A stretch of DNA of 47,734 nt, taken from the NCBI GenBank assembly GCA_013824615.1, contig PNOC01000024.1:1-47734 (forward strand). Reading direction: 5' to 3'. This stretch comes from Thermodesulfovibrio sp. Its GTDB lineage: Bacteria > Nitrospirota > Thermodesulfovibrionia > Thermodesulfovibrionales > UBA6898. Below the pieces are notes generated by a model. It was not told the DNA's origin and ran no database searches. It saw only the letters and a program-made list of their open reading frames with translations. Shown here piece after piece: positions 9,161 through 17,520 of the stretch; within the stretch, counting starts at the first letter, position 1, and each line of letters opens with the position of its first letter. A program made the translations under genes and the position numbers.

Positions 9161-10411
9161 ATGTATTTTATTTATAGTCTCCTCTATACCGCTGCAGTTA
9201 CGGTATTACTGATTCCCCAGTATCTTAAGCGGCCGGCAAAGCTCCGCAGGATATGGCTGCGTGAGAAACTCGGGATTTCAGGTATCGACAGCAGAGCAGA
9301 TAATGCAAGACCCTTCTGGGTGCATGCGGTTTCTGTCGGCGAGGTGACGGCCGCTATCCCTCTTGTGAATGCCCTGAGGGCCTCCTTTCCTGATACACCG
9401 GTCATACTGTCGACCATGACCGATACCGGACGTGGTGTGGCCCTGTCAAAGGTCCCCGCCGGAGTCAGTGTCGTCTATATGCCTTTCGATTTTTCCTGCA
9501 TCATGAAGCGTTTTATGCGCAGAGTCAGTCCGCTGCTTTTTCTGATTGTTGAAACAGAGATCTGGCCTCATGCGATCAGGGCCGCACAGAGACAGGGAGT
9601 TCCGGTCATCATGGTTAACGGAAGGATCTCGGCAAAGTCATTCAGGGGCTACGCTGTAATTTCCGGTTTCATGAAAACAGTGCTGGACAGCGTGACTCTT
9701 TTTCTCATGCAGACGGAAGAGGATGCGGAGCGGATGAGACTCCTCGGTGCAGAGCGCAGCAAGGTCATTGTGGCCGGGAGTTTCAAGTTTGACAGTCCTG
9801 ATCAACAGACAATCCCTTCGTGGGCAGCTGCGCTTAAAGGCACCGTCATTGTGGCCGGGAGCACCCACGCCGGAGAAGAGGAACTTGTGATCGCCGCCTT
9901 CAGACGAAACCTTGCGCAGTTTCCTTCACTGAAACTTGTATTGGCCCCACGCCACCCGGAACGTTTTGCTGAAGTCGAAAAAGTGGTCAGGGAAAGCGGC
10001 CTTCCTTTTTTCAGGAGAACTCAGTTCCGCGAGGGGGAAGATATTGCGGATACCTGTATCATCATTCTTGACAGTATCGGCGAACTCTCTGTGGTCTACG
10101 GTGCTGCTGATATTGCGGTCATAGGCAAGAGCTTTCTGGGACACGGTGGCCAGAATCCTCTTGAACCTGCCCTCTGGGGGAAGGCGATTCTCTGCGGCCC
10201 TCATATGGAGAATTTTCCGTTTATCCGTGATTTCTATCAGGAGGGGGCTGCCTTTGAGGTGACGGCGGAAGGCCTTGCCGGGAAGCTCGGAGAGTTGCTG
10301 TCAAACCCTTCGCTGGCCATGGAGTCAGGGAAAAGGGCCCGGAAGTTATATGCGAAAAACTCCGGTGCGGTGGAGAGATCGCTTGCAGCGATCAGGAAAC
10401 ATATGTCCTGA
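9161..10411 (+). CDS. kdtA: Kdo transferase (lipid IVA 3-deoxy-D-manno-octulosonic acid transferase)
   Basis: KdtA/WaaA adds Kdo from CMP-Kdo to the lipid A precursor at the inner face of the cytoplasmic membrane. The ATG at 9161 gives 416 residues starting MYFIYSLLYTAAVTVLLIPQ, the usual N-terminal membrane anchor; a longer frame back to 9080 would overlap lpxB and is unlikely. Family segments are WVHAVSVGEVTAAIPLV (~residue 48), FLIVETEIWPH (~residue 127) and GKSFLGHGGQNPLEPALWG (~residue 322). Whether one or two Kdo are added cannot be read from sequence. It is the last gene of the lipid A operon and is convergent with the PilZ gene, 38 bases apart. Confidence 0.95.
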   Translation: MYFIYSLLYTAAVTVLLIPQYLKRPAKLRRIWLREKLGISGIDSRADNARPFWVHAVSVGEVTAAIPLVNALRASFPDTPVILSTMTDTGRGVALSKVPAGVSVVYMPFDFSCIMKRFMRRVSPLLFLIVETEIWPHAIRAAQRQGVPVIMVNGRISAKSFRGYAVISGFMKTVLDSVTLFLMQTEEDAERMRLLGAERSKVIVAGSFKFDSPDQQTIPSWAAALKGTVIVAGSTHAGEEELVIAAFRRNLAQFPSLKLVLAPRHPERFAEVEKVVRESGLPFFRRTQFREGEDIADTCIIILDSIGELSVVYGAADIAVIGKSFLGHGGQNPLEPALWGKAILCGPHMENFPFIRDFYQEGAAFEVTAEGLAGKLGELLSNPSLAMESGKRARKLYAKNSGAVERSLAAIRKHMS

Positions 10412-10449
10412 GGCAGGGACGATACGCTGACGAAACTTCTATACTGCTT

Positions 10450-11166
10450 CTACCATTGTTGGATAACCTTCCTGATCTCCCGTTCTCTTTCCATGACGTA
10501 GACCCTGATCTTTTTGCCGTCTTCCTGGTGAGGGAAAAGCTCAAGCCCATAGAAGATGCCTTTAGGTGACAATCTCGGAGACCTTGCCGTCTGTATGCCT
10601 TTGTATTCATTCTTATACACAAGAACTGCATTTGAGAGGACGGTATTATCGTTTTCGATCGGCAGCCTGATGCAGCAGATGAACTTATCTTCAAGGTCCA
10701 GGATCGTCGGGGAAATAAAGCCGACCCCGCCCTCGGATATATCCTTGACCGGGAAGGAAAGTGTTCCGTAATGAACGGTTTTCACATAAAGGATTGCAGG
10801 GGCCTTGGCCGACGGTTCAACCCGTATGAATCTCCGGGGAAAAGCTCCGAGAGCTTCGGGAATGGATGCGGTAACGACTGACTTTTCATCAACAGAGCCG
10901 TGAAAGGTTATATCCTGTATCACGCAGCCAAAGGTCAGTCCGTTTATCTCGAAGGTTGCGTGACAAAGCAGGGCAGTGCGGAGAAAAGACAGGAGCCGGT
11001 ACGGGGAAAACTTGCCGAAGGTAACCCGTGAAGTGCCGTGTACGTTGGCAACGTAACAGAGGCCCTTGCCGGTGATGATATGCCCGGTTTCCTCTTCCAT
11101 GGGGAAGGACAGGATGATCGGCAGATTTTTTTCTTTCAGGTACTGGAATGCCTCAACCGGGTTCAT
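10450..11166 (-). CDS. PilZ-domain c-di-GMP-binding protein
   Basis: I place the start at the ATG 11164-11166, giving 238 residues; the frame is open further upstream but there it only mirrors the opposite gene at 11288. The N-terminal ~100 residues resemble the YcgR-type flagellar-brake domain in organisation. The C-terminal PilZ domain has the two nucleotide-binding motifs: RRFIRVE (RxxxR, residues 111-117) and DISEGG (D/NxSxxG, residues 142-147). Such proteins bind c-di-GMP and change motility or exopolysaccharide output. A GGDEF protein lies at 36024 in the same window. No ribosome site precedes the chosen start, so it is uncertain. Confidence 0.8.
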   Translation of the reverse strand: MNPVEAFQYLKEKNLPIILSFPMEEETGHIITGKGLCYVANVHGTSRVTFGKFSPYRLLSFLRTALLCHATFEINGLTFGCVIQDITFHGSVDEKSVVTASIPEALGAFPRRFIRVEPSAKAPAILYVKTVHYGTLSFPVKDISEGGVGFISPTILDLEDKFICCIRLPIENDNTVLSNAVLVYKNEYKGIQTARSPRLSPKGIFYGLELFPHQEDGKKIRVYVMEREREIRKVIQQW

Positions 11167-11287
11167 AGCTGCATGTATTCTAATGTATTTATCTGAAATT
11201 TTGTAGCTGTAATGCCACATATTCTGCCATAAATACCATATGTATGATAGGATATTTGCCAGAAGTTGCTCGTGATAAGGAGGTTGT

Positions 11288-11665
11288 ATGGCAGAGGCAT
11301 GGCATGAAGGACTTCCGGATGATGCTTTTATGGCCGAAGCTGACCGGCAGTATATGCTTGAGATCAGGCACATCAGGGAAGCGCTGGCACGGGGACTCGG
11401 GTTTGACGAGGCGATTGCGCTGATTGAAGAGAAGGATGAAGAGGTGAAGTCAGGTATTATTGATGACACCCTGAAGGTCCTGATAGCCGAAGAGCATTTT
11501 GCCAAAGGCATTGCCCTTGAGGAGATGGCACAAGGTCTGAAAATTCCGGTGGAGAGGCTTGAGTCTGCGAAAAAGAGCATGCTTGATGAGATTGTCGGGG
11601 ATGCCTCAATGCGGGAATATCTGAATGAGCTTGACCAGGACAATCCCGGACGTATTGATGCCTGA
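11288..11665 (+). CDS. Small acidic uncharacterised protein (125 aa)
   Basis: The ATG at 11288 has a strong ribosome site, AAGGAGG at 11278-11284. The product is predicted all-helical and acidic, starts MAEAWHEGLPDDAF, and has no signal peptide, Cys or membrane segment. I recognise no domain. It is divergent from the PilZ gene (121 bases between starts) and 56 bases upstream of the L,D-transpeptidase, which has its own promoter. Function unknown. Confidence 0.7.
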   Translation: MAEAWHEGLPDDAFMAEADRQYMLEIRHIREALARGLGFDEAIALIEEKDEEVKSGIIDDTLKVLIAEEHFAKGIALEEMAQGLKIPVERLESAKKSMLDEIVGDASMREYLNELDQDNPGRIDA

Positions 11666-11681
11666 GCTTTCGGACTTCAAT

Positions 11682-11711
11682 TTGTTTTGAAAACAGGGAA
11701 CAAGATATAAT
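11682..11711 (+). promoter_or_regulatory. Promoter close to the L,D-transpeptidase start codon
   Basis: TTGTTT at 11682-11687 and a perfect TATAAT at 11706-11711 are 18 bases apart. The start codon is at 11722, so a transcript starting about 7 bases after the -10 would have a 5' UTR of only about 3-4 bases. The 15 bases before ATG contain no Shine-Dalgarno-like purine run. Confidence 0.6.
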
Positions 11712-11721
11712 AACCATTAAT

Positions 11722-12654
11722 ATGAAAAAAATTATATTGGCGGCAGTATTTTTTTTCTCCCTTGCCCCCCGTCTGTCGCAGGCCAGTCTGCTGGTGGGAG
11801 GCGACAGCGTCTACACAGTCAAAAAGGGGGATACCATCGAGCTCATCGGGGCAAGACTTGGCGTAAGCTCCAGGCAGCTTGCACAGGAAAACAACCTTGA
11901 TCCCAAGAAGCCGCTGAAGCAGGGCACATCACTCAAGGTCAACACCCGCAGGATTGTTCCCCTGGTGGTCGAAAATGGCATTGTAATCAATATCCCCGAC
12001 CGGACCCTCTATTATTTCAGGGCAGGGCAGGTGGACACAATGTTCCCCGTGGCTCTGGGTATGGTCCCCCGGAAAGATGCTGACTGGACCACTCCGCAGG
12101 GAAAATTCACGGTCCTGCGAAAAGAGAAGAACCCTTCATGGTATGTTCCCAAGTCGATCCAGGCGGAGATGGAGGCAGAGGGCAAGGAGGTTGAGACCGT
12201 GGTGCCTCCGGGGCCGACCAACCCGCTCGGGAGGTATGCAATAAAGACTTCGATTGCCGGCATCCTTATCCATGAGACAATCAAGCCCCAGTCTGTTTAT
12301 CATTTCAGGAGCCATGGCTGCGTGCGGGTAATGCCTGAGCATATGGAGAAGTTTTTTGAGAGGGTCGAGGTCAATACACAGGGGGAGCTGGTCTATCTCC
12401 CCGTTAAAGTCGCACTTTCGCCTGAGGGACGTGTATTTCTGGAGGCCCATGGCGATTTTTATAAAAAAATAAAGGACCTTAAGGCCGCGGCCAGGAAAGA
12501 AATAGAGGCTCGCGGTCTTTTGGACAGCGTCGACTGGGAGAAGGTCGAGAAGGTCTTAAAAGACAGGGATGGCGTTCCCAGGGACATAACAAAATCCCAG
12601 GAAATGACGTATCAGGCAAGGAGAGATACCCGTGGGCAGAGAAGAGCAGATTAA
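11722..12654 (+). CDS. LysM-containing L,D-transpeptidase (YkuD/ErfK family)
   Basis: A 310-residue exported protein. Residues 1-21 form a signal peptide (MKKIILAAVFFFSLA..). A LysM peptidoglycan-binding domain covers about 30-74 (YTVKKGDTIELIGARLGVSS). The YkuD catalytic domain follows (about 87-215), with HETIKP around residue 184 and the catalytic SHGCVR motif with His198 and Cys200. These enzymes make 3-3 peptide crosslinks or attach proteins to murein in the periplasm; the reaction here could be either. The C-terminal ~90 residues are charged and helical. Its end overlaps the next gene by 23 bases. Confidence 0.93.
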   Translation: MKKIILAAVFFFSLAPRLSQASLLVGGDSVYTVKKGDTIELIGARLGVSSRQLAQENNLDPKKPLKQGTSLKVNTRRIVPLVVENGIVINIPDRTLYYFRAGQVDTMFPVALGMVPRKDADWTTPQGKFTVLRKEKNPSWYVPKSIQAEMEAEGKEVETVVPPGPTNPLGRYAIKTSIAGILIHETIKPQSVYHFRSHGCVRVMPEHMEKFFERVEVNTQGELVYLPVKVALSPEGRVFLEAHGDFYKKIKDLKAAARKEIEARGLLDSVDWEKVEKVLKDRDGVPRDITKSQEMTYQARRDTRGQRRAD

Positions 12655-13315
12655 GTCAAAGATTTTTCAGGCGGCAATAAATTATGTGCGTGAAAACCAT
12701 CCCGAGGCCATAGACAGCGCCTATACCTATTTCTGGGATGAACAGCAGCCGGATGAAGTGATGGGTGGTGTTGCGCTTGAACTCGGCTTTATTAATTTTG
12801 AAGACTGGCTGATATTTGATCGCAAGGCAAATGAGAAGGGTGAGTCATTTCTGACCATCTACGGACAGTACGAGAAGGATCTGAGCCCTGAAGAGCTCCT
12901 GGTTATCGAAAAAATGAACGGGTCGATCCTGAGCCTCTATGAGGTTGCGTCGGTAGCGCGTGACAAGCGGGTGCTTCTGAAGGATCTGCTTCTGGGCGAA
13001 GAGGTCCCCCTGAGGGACAAGAGCCTGACCAAGGGGCTGAAGAAAGGGGATCTGTTTGCAACGCGGGTCCTTCATCTGGATGACAACCATGTTATGAGCG
13101 GTTGTGTTTATCCGTACAGCTCAGCCCAGAAGAAGCAGGTCCTCAGGAAGATCGAGAAACAGTTCAGCAGATACGTCAGAAATGTTAAGCCTGGCGGTAC
13201 GATGCGGGACTATCTGAAGGACTACGGTGATGTCTTTAATATTGTCTGGATGAGTTTTATCCTGGACCCGCAGGACGCCGGCGAGGGGATGCCGCCAGAG
13301 TATGCCGGTCAATAG
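12632..13315 (+). CDS. Uncharacterised cytoplasmic protein (227 aa)
   Basis: Begins with GTG at 12632 inside the end of the transpeptidase gene, with GGAG at 12620-12623 as ribosome site. The protein is soluble-looking and acidic; MGREEQIKSKIFQAAINYVR is an amphipathic helix, and a mixed region includes YTYFWDEQQPDEVMGGVALE. No signal peptide, no zinc motif. It is co-transcribed with the L,D-transpeptidase and 35 bases ahead of hisC, but neither neighbour suggests a role. I do not recognise the family. Confidence 0.7.
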   Translation: MGREEQIKSKIFQAAINYVRENHPEAIDSAYTYFWDEQQPDEVMGGVALELGFINFEDWLIFDRKANEKGESFLTIYGQYEKDLSPEELLVIEKMNGSILSLYEVASVARDKRVLLKDLLLGEEVPLRDKSLTKGLKKGDLFATRVLHLDDNHVMSGCVYPYSSAQKKQVLRKIEKQFSRYVRNVKPGGTMRDYLKDYGDVFNIVWMSFILDPQDAGEGMPPEYAGQ

Positions 13316-13350
13316 GCCCGTATCCTTCCCGGCAGCAGGATGGTGAAATA

Positions 13351-14424
13351 ATGCCGATGCCAAATCAAAAAATGAATATCAAAAAGCTGGTAAAAAAAGA
13401 TGTTGCGGCCTTGCGGGCTTATTCGGCGGTGGAAATACCCTGCCGGATAAAACTCGATGCCAATGAAAGTCCGTACGGATTCGATGAGGCACTGAAGGCA
13501 GCTGCTTTGCTCAAGACTAACCGCTATCCTGACCCCGAGGCAAAGGCCCTGAAGAAGATCCTTGCCCGTGAGATGAGAGTCAGGCCGGAAAATATCCTGC
13601 AGGGCAATGGCTCGGACGAGCTTATCTATTATCTGATTGCAACCTTCGGGGGGCCGGTACTCTATCCGGTCCCAACGTTTTCGATGTACGGCATTATTGC
13701 TCAGGCCTTTGGAGAAGAGAAGCTTGAGGTATCTCTGGATGAGGCCTATGATCTCGATGCGGCGGCCATGCTGACTGCGGTGAAACGGCAAAAGCCGAAG
13801 CTTATTTTTCTGAGTACCCCGAACAACCCCACGGGGAACTGTTTTTCCTCGGAAAGAATATTGCCGCTGCTCGAGGCAGCAAGAGGCATCGTGGTGGTTG
13901 ACGAGGCCTATCAGCCTTTTGCCAGTGACCGTGGTTTCCTGCCGCTGCTGAAGGACTACAAAAACCTGGTGATTATGAGAACGCTCAGCAAGATTGGACT
14001 TGCGGGACTGAGGTTCGGCTATATGATAGCCTCGCCTGAGATTATCGGGGAAGTCAACAAGGTGCGACTTCCTTTTAATGTCAATGCCCTCTCACAGGCC
14101 GTGGCTTTAGCCGCCCTGAAAGACAGGAAGAGACTGAAGGCATCGATACGGCAGATTGTTACTGAACGCGACCGGCTTTTCAGTGCCATGGAAGAGATAC
14201 CGGGGATAACGCCGTTTCCGTCTGAGGCAAATTTTATTCTGTTTCGGGTGGCCGGACCCGACCGGGTCTATAAGGCACTTCTGAGACAGGGCATTCTGGT
14301 GAGGAATATTCAGGATGCAGTCAAGGGAAGTCTCAGGGTTACGGTGGGAACGCCTGATGAAAATACGGCTTTTCTCAGGGCGCTCGGAAAAATTCAGAAG
14401 TCAGGAAGGCAGGAGCAGGCATGA
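13351..14424 (+). CDS. hisC: Histidinol-phosphate aminotransferase
   Basis: HisC converts imidazole-acetol phosphate and glutamate to histidinol phosphate in histidine synthesis. The 357-residue fold-type I PLP enzyme shows [10 protein letters not shown] (~residue 32), the PLP Asn segment STPNNPTGN (~residue 152), [10 protein letters not shown] (~residue 182), the PLP Lys in [15 protein letters not shown] (Lys ~213), and an Arg-containing C-terminal NFILFRV. It overlaps hisB by the ATGA arrangement at 14421-14424. No other his genes are in the window. Confidence 0.95.
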   Translation: MPMPNQKMNIKKLVKKDVAALRAYSAVEIPCRIKLDANESPYGFDEALKAAALLKTNRYPDPEAKALKKILAREMRVRPENILQGNGSDELIYYLIATFGGPVLYPVPTFSMYGIIAQAFGEEKLEVSLDEAYDLDAAAMLTAVKRQKPKLIFLSTPNNPTGNCFSSERILPLLEAARGIVVVDEAYQPFASDRGFLPLLKDYKNLVIMRTLSKIGLAGLRFGYMIASPEIIGEVNKVRLPFNVNALSQAVALAALKDRKRLKASIRQIVTERDRLFSAMEEIPGITPFPSEANFILFRVAGPDRVYKALLRQGILVRNIQDAVKGSLRVTVGTPDENTAFLRALGKIQKSGRQEQA

Positions 14425-15008
14425 GAAAAGGGGAGATTGCAAGAAAGACAAAAGAGACGGATATCAAGGTGGCGATCGGCCTCGATGGTTCGGGCACTTA
14501 TGCAGTCAGCACGACAATCCCGTTTCTTGACCATATGCTCTCTCTCATGGCCAAGCACGGACTCTTTGACCTGACCGTCCGGGCAAAGGGAGACACGGAC
14601 ATCGATGACCACCATACGGTCGAGGATGCCGGTATAGCCCTGGGCAAGGCCTTGAAACAGGCTCTGGGGGATATGAAAGGCATTGCCAGATATGGCCAGG
14701 CCTCGGTCCCCATGGATGAAACCCTGGCAGCGGTCTCTCTTGATATCAGCGGGAGGTCGTTTCTTGTCTATAGAGTGGAGTTTCCCAAAAAGAGCAAACT
14801 CAGGGAATTCGATCCTGATCTGATCGAGGATTTCATGCAGGCCTTTGCTGCCAACGCAGGGATTACCCTGCATATCAATGTGACCTATGGCAGGAATACC
14901 CATCATATTATCGAGGCGATCTTCAAGGCGCTCGGCAGGGCCCTCAGGCAGGCAGTGGCGATCGACCCGAGAGTCAAGGGAATACCGTCTACAAAAGGGA
15001 AACTGTAA
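14421..15008 (+). CDS. hisB: Imidazoleglycerol-phosphate dehydratase
   Basis: HisB removes water from imidazole glycerol phosphate. The monofunctional 195-residue form is complete: [13 protein letters not shown] (~residue 35), the metal-binding [12 protein letters not shown] (~residue 60), and the second metal motif [18 protein letters not shown] (~residue 160). The window shows no N-terminal phosphatase fusion, so histidinol phosphatase must be a separate gene elsewhere. The ATGA overlap with hisC indicates coupling. Confidence 0.96.
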   Translation: MRKGEIARKTKETDIKVAIGLDGSGTYAVSTTIPFLDHMLSLMAKHGLFDLTVRAKGDTDIDDHHTVEDAGIALGKALKQALGDMKGIARYGQASVPMDETLAAVSLDISGRSFLVYRVEFPKKSKLREFDPDLIEDFMQAFAANAGITLHINVTYGRNTHHIIEAIFKALGRALRQAVAIDPRVKGIPSTKGKL

Positions 15009-15339
15009 CGAAAAGAGCGGAAATGGGCGGCGGGAGCCGGCTCTGAATTTCTGTAATCGACTATATATTCAGATGTAAAATGGCCGTGCCCTGAATGGCA
15101 GGGTCATATTTTCAACGCTTCAGCAGGTCGCACGTTAAGGTGTCGTACAGAAATTCTTCTCCGACTCCCACCGTCCATAAAAGCATACATTTCCCAGGCC
15201 CTATGGGGTCTGTACATAAACATGAAATTGTCATCCTCCGGTTTGCCCGGGGGATCCAAACATTGTACCTTTGAAAAAAGTGAGCCAATATGACTATGAA
15301 TGAGCCAAAATACAATATACTGTCAACGCGCACAAACTG
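15009..15339 (+). other. Intergenic region with weak hairpin and direct repeats
   Basis: This 331-base stretch has no credible gene. It holds a perfect 10-bp palindrome GAGCCGGCTC soon after hisB, a weak hairpin 15089-15093/15099-15103 followed by ATATTTT (possible hisB terminator), and an imperfect hairpin around CAGGCCC-TAT-GGGGTCTG. The last 60 bases form the promoter region of the next gene (see separate entry). Confidence 0.6.
15281..15321 (+). promoter_or_regulatory. Direct-repeat operator candidate at the nucleotidase promoter
   Basis: The octamer TGAGCCAA occurs at 15281-15288 and again at 15301-15308, exactly 20 bases apart, i.e. two helical turns. It is immediately followed by TACAAT (15311-15316) and an overlapping TATACT (15316-15321), either of which could be the -10. 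No good -35 is seen; this is what an activator-dependent promoter would look like. Confidence 0.45.
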
Positions 15340-16032
15340 ATGATAACCCAAATACCGTTTGATAAAATAAAATACGTCCTGCTGGATATGGACGGGACGC
15401 TGCTCGACAAGTATTTTGACGACTACTTCTGGGAGCATCTGCTGCCGGAAAAATATGCTGAAAAGAAAGGCATGACCTTCGGGATGGCCAAAGAAGAGCT
15501 GCTCGCACGGTACAAGATACACGAAGGGACATTGAACTGGACTGACATCGATTTCTGGTCAAGAGAGGTTGCTATCGATATCCCTGCCCTCAAAGAGCAG
15601 ATGCGCCACCTGATTGAGGTCCATCCGCATGTTGAAGATTTTCTGAAGGCCATGCGGCGGCATAACAGGAAAGTCTTTCTCCTCACCAACGCCCATTACA
15701 AGGTGCTTGATATCAAGTTCAGGAAGACCGAGCTCGGGAAATATTTCGATGCGGCAATCACCTCTTTTGAGATCGGATACCCGAAGGAGCGGCTTGAGTT
15801 CTGGGAGAAGGCGGCAAAGCTGCTCGGTTTTGACAAGGAACAGAGCCTCTTTATTGATGACACCAAGGCAGTGCTCAAAACGGCGCGGGCCTTCGGCATC
15901 AGATATATTCTCTATAAGGCATATGCGAGCTCCAGGGCTGAAAAGGGACGGTCCCGGCAGTATATGGCGCTTGATGATTTCGGAGATCTTCTGGATGGTG
16001 GTAAGGCATGGTACAATGAAACAGGAGACTGA
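15340..16032 (+). CDS. yrfG: HAD-superfamily 5'-nucleotidase, YrfG-like
   Basis: A 230-residue haloacid dehalogenase phosphatase. Motif I is VLLDMDGTLLD (nucleophile Asp ~17), motif II is LLTNAHYKV (~residue 110), Lys motif in GYPKERLEFW (~residue 147), motif III is SLFIDDTKAVL (~residue 170). The helical cap (FDDYFWEHLLPEKYAEKKGM and TLNWTDIDFWS) closely resembles E. coli YrfG, a GMP/IMP nucleotidase. ATG at 15340 has no ribosome site and lies about 20 bases after a -10-like hexamer. Two bases separate it from the next gene, the lipoprotein. Confidence 0.82.
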   Translation: MITQIPFDKIKYVLLDMDGTLLDKYFDDYFWEHLLPEKYAEKKGMTFGMAKEELLARYKIHEGTLNWTDIDFWSREVAIDIPALKEQMRHLIEVHPHVEDFLKAMRRHNRKVFLLTNAHYKVLDIKFRKTELGKYFDAAITSFEIGYPKERLEFWEKAAKLLGFDKEQSLFIDDTKAVLKTARAFGIRYILYKAYASSRAEKGRSRQYMALDDFGDLLDGGKAWYNETGD

Positions 16033-16034
16033 AT

Positions 16035-16550
16035 ATGAAGACGACGTCACTGGTTGGACTTTCCCTTGCTGTTTTCATGTTTATCGGGGCCTGTGCCCCT
16101 CGCCAGGGCCTCCGGATTGAATCTGCCGCAATGGCGGAAATGCCCGGCAGTTACAGTCTTATCCTCTTCGGCTGCCGATATCTTGATGACCCTGAGACCG
16201 TGGCCATTTTCGACCGGGAAGGTGACCGGTACCGGTTCGAACCATATTCCCCGGAGTTTAATTACAGGGTCGAGAAGGACCTCTCTGCAGAGATGGCTCT
16301 TGAAAGGGCTCACCGTTTCATAAACTGCCACACATCTGTTCAGGGCGAGAGGCTCAGCAGTATCCGTGACCAGCCAGGGACTGCCCTGGGCTATGAGCTG
16401 CGGCCGCTTTACTTTCCGCTGACCTATGGTGTTGATGATATTCTGCTCACTGATTATCGCATTCATGGAGAAAAGATCATCGTCAATATCCGGGTAATCC
16501 CCCCGGTGGAACGGATGCTTTCCAATGGGCTTAAGGATCGGGATAACTGA
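16035..16550 (+). CDS. Putative lipoprotein of unknown function (171 aa)
   Basis: Begins MKTTSLVGLSLAVFMF and has a lipobox IGAC with the lipidated Cys at residue 20, so it should be cut by signal peptidase II and anchored in a membrane; Ala-Pro after Cys suggests outer-membrane sorting. The mature 150 residues are mixed alpha/beta with two further Cys (in FGCRYLDD and FINCHT) that could form a disulfide. No known domain recognised. It follows the nucleotidase by two bases and uses AGGAGA at 16022-16027 as ribosome site. Confidence 0.75.
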   Translation: MKTTSLVGLSLAVFMFIGACAPRQGLRIESAAMAEMPGSYSLILFGCRYLDDPETVAIFDREGDRYRFEPYSPEFNYRVEKDLSAEMALERAHRFINCHTSVQGERLSSIRDQPGTALGYELRPLYFPLTYGVDDILLTDYRIHGEKIIVNIRVIPPVERMLSNGLKDRDN

Positions 16551-16560
16551 GCACAGGCTC

Positions 16561-16590
16561 TAGACAGCAGCCGCCTGTATCTGTTATTTT
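16561..16590 (+). promoter_or_regulatory. Possible promoter for the zapB-like/zapA pair
   Basis: TAGACA at 16561-16566, an 18-base spacer and TATTTT at 16585-16590. The predicted start near 16597 leaves about 100 bases before the zapB-like start codon. Moderate match only. Confidence 0.35.
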
Positions 16591-16697
16591 ATCTAATGGA
16601 AATCAGGGAAACGCTTTTTGATGATCTGACTTTTGAGTCGAGATCTGTTACCTGTTCCGGGCGTATGAAGACAACCATGACAAAGGAGGGCCTGTCG

Positions 16698-16916
16698 ATG
16701 GATAGACTGAAGAACCTTGAAGAGAAGATTAACGCAGCGGTTGAGAGGGTCAAGGCATTGAAAGAGGAGAAGACCCTTCTTGAGAGAAAACTCCGCGATT
16801 ATGAGTCGGTGCTTGAAGACAAGAACCGTGAGATAGAGGCGTTGAAGTCAGAGAAGAGTTCGATAGGGTCGCAGATCCAGGAACTTCTGGATGAGCTTGA
16901 GACTATAGAGGTCTGA
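16698..16916 (+). CDS. zapB: ZapB-like coiled-coil cell-division protein
   Basis: The ATG at 16698 has a good ribosome site (AAAGGAGG at 16682-16689) and yields 72 residues that are almost entirely one coiled coil (MDRLKNLEEKINAAVERVKA.. with heptad leucines). An in-frame extension to 16596 adds 34 non-coiled residues without a ribosome site. Size, coiled coil and position directly before zapA match ZapB or the analogous partner seen in many Gram-negatives, which links ZapA-bound FtsZ to the division machinery. The name is by analogy; coiled coils are weakly diagnostic. Confidence 0.65.
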   Translation: MDRLKNLEEKINAAVERVKALKEEKTLLERKLRDYESVLEDKNREIEALKSEKSSIGSQIQELLDELETIEV

Positions 16917-16923
16917 GCAGAGC

Positions 16924-17190
16924 ATGGGAAGCGTTGATGTTACCATCCTCGGACAGAAGTACACGATCAAGGGAGAGGCGTCCGAGGAGCACATAAAAAA
17001 ACTCGCCTCGTTCGTCAACGGGAAACTGCAGGACGTTTACAATATGGCGCCGGGGATATCACCTCTGAAGGCCGCGATTCTTGTCTCGATGAATATAGCC
17101 GAAGAACTCCACCGGCTGCAGGATGAGCAGGAGCATATAGCCAAGAATATTGACGAGAGGGCAGACGTCCTGACCAGCCTTTTCGACTGA
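16924..17190 (+). CDS. zapA: Cell division protein ZapA
   Basis: An 88-residue ZapA: N-terminal beta segment VDVTILGQKYTIKGEASEEH, then KKLASFVNGKLQDV, and a C-terminal coiled coil ending DERADVLTSLF. ZapA tetramers crosslink FtsZ filaments at mid-cell. It lies 7 bases after the coiled-coil gene. Downstream there is no 6S RNA of the kind often found after zapA; instead, 6 bases after the stop, an R1 palindromic element begins. Confidence 0.9.
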   Translation: MGSVDVTILGQKYTIKGEASEEHIKKLASFVNGKLQDVYNMAPGISPLKAAILVSMNIAEELHRLQDEQEHIAKNIDERADVLTSLFD

Positions 17191-17195
17191 CTGCT

Positions 17196-17322
17196 GACGG
17201 GTTCGAAAAAAGTCCGTATGCTGCGTTGCGCTTCAAAACTCGTCACTGCAACGTACCAGTAAGTACGCTTCATTCCTCATTATCTTGCGCGCCTTGCCTC
17301 CGAAGCTTTTTACAAACCCGTC
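17196..17322 (+). repeat. R1 palindromic element, copy 1 (127 bp)
   Basis: Terminal inverted arms: it starts GACGGGTTCGAAAAAAG and ends CTTTTTACAAACCCGTC. The centre carries a smaller hairpin (CGTAC-cagtaa-GTACG). It is related to copies at 38676-38813 and 42004-42053, which lie in the opposite orientation. It begins 6 bases after the zapA stop and may serve as its terminator or mRNA end. No ORF and no transposase, so it is a non-autonomous or REP/MITE-like element. Confidence 0.85.
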
Positions 17323-17409
17323 TTCCTGTCGACTTTTATAAGTAATTCACAGCTTATTCACCGCAATAATCATTAAAAATCAAAGAGTTTGAGATATCTT
17401 TTTTTTGCC

Positions 17410-17462
17410 TTGACAAGCACAAGATGTTGTGGTTAAATAATCAATCGATACAATTTGTAGTT
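17410..17462 (+). promoter_or_regulatory. nrdJ promoter with tandem NrdR boxes
   Basis: A consensus -35 TTGACA (17410-17415) and TTAAAT (17433-17438) are 17 bases apart. Box 1 at 17418-17431 (CACAAGATGTTGTG) fits 12 of 14 positions of the NrdR consensus CACWATATATWGTG and fills the spacer. Box 2 at 17449-17462 (TACAATTTGTAGTT) fits 10 of 14 and starts exactly 31 bases after box 1, the three-helical-turn spacing usual for NrdR pairs. NrdR would repress here when dATP is high. The rest of 17323-17520 is AT-rich and empty. Confidence 0.75.
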
Positions 17463-17520
17463 ATCAACGTCTGTTATAGGTTCTATTAATAATCTAAATA
17501 AAAAGAATTCAGGGGGGGCC

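Noticed and set aside
17191-17330. 6S RNA downstream of zapA
   Set aside because: The sequence is an R1 palindromic element shared with two other loci; it lacks a 6S-like central bubble and a promoter.
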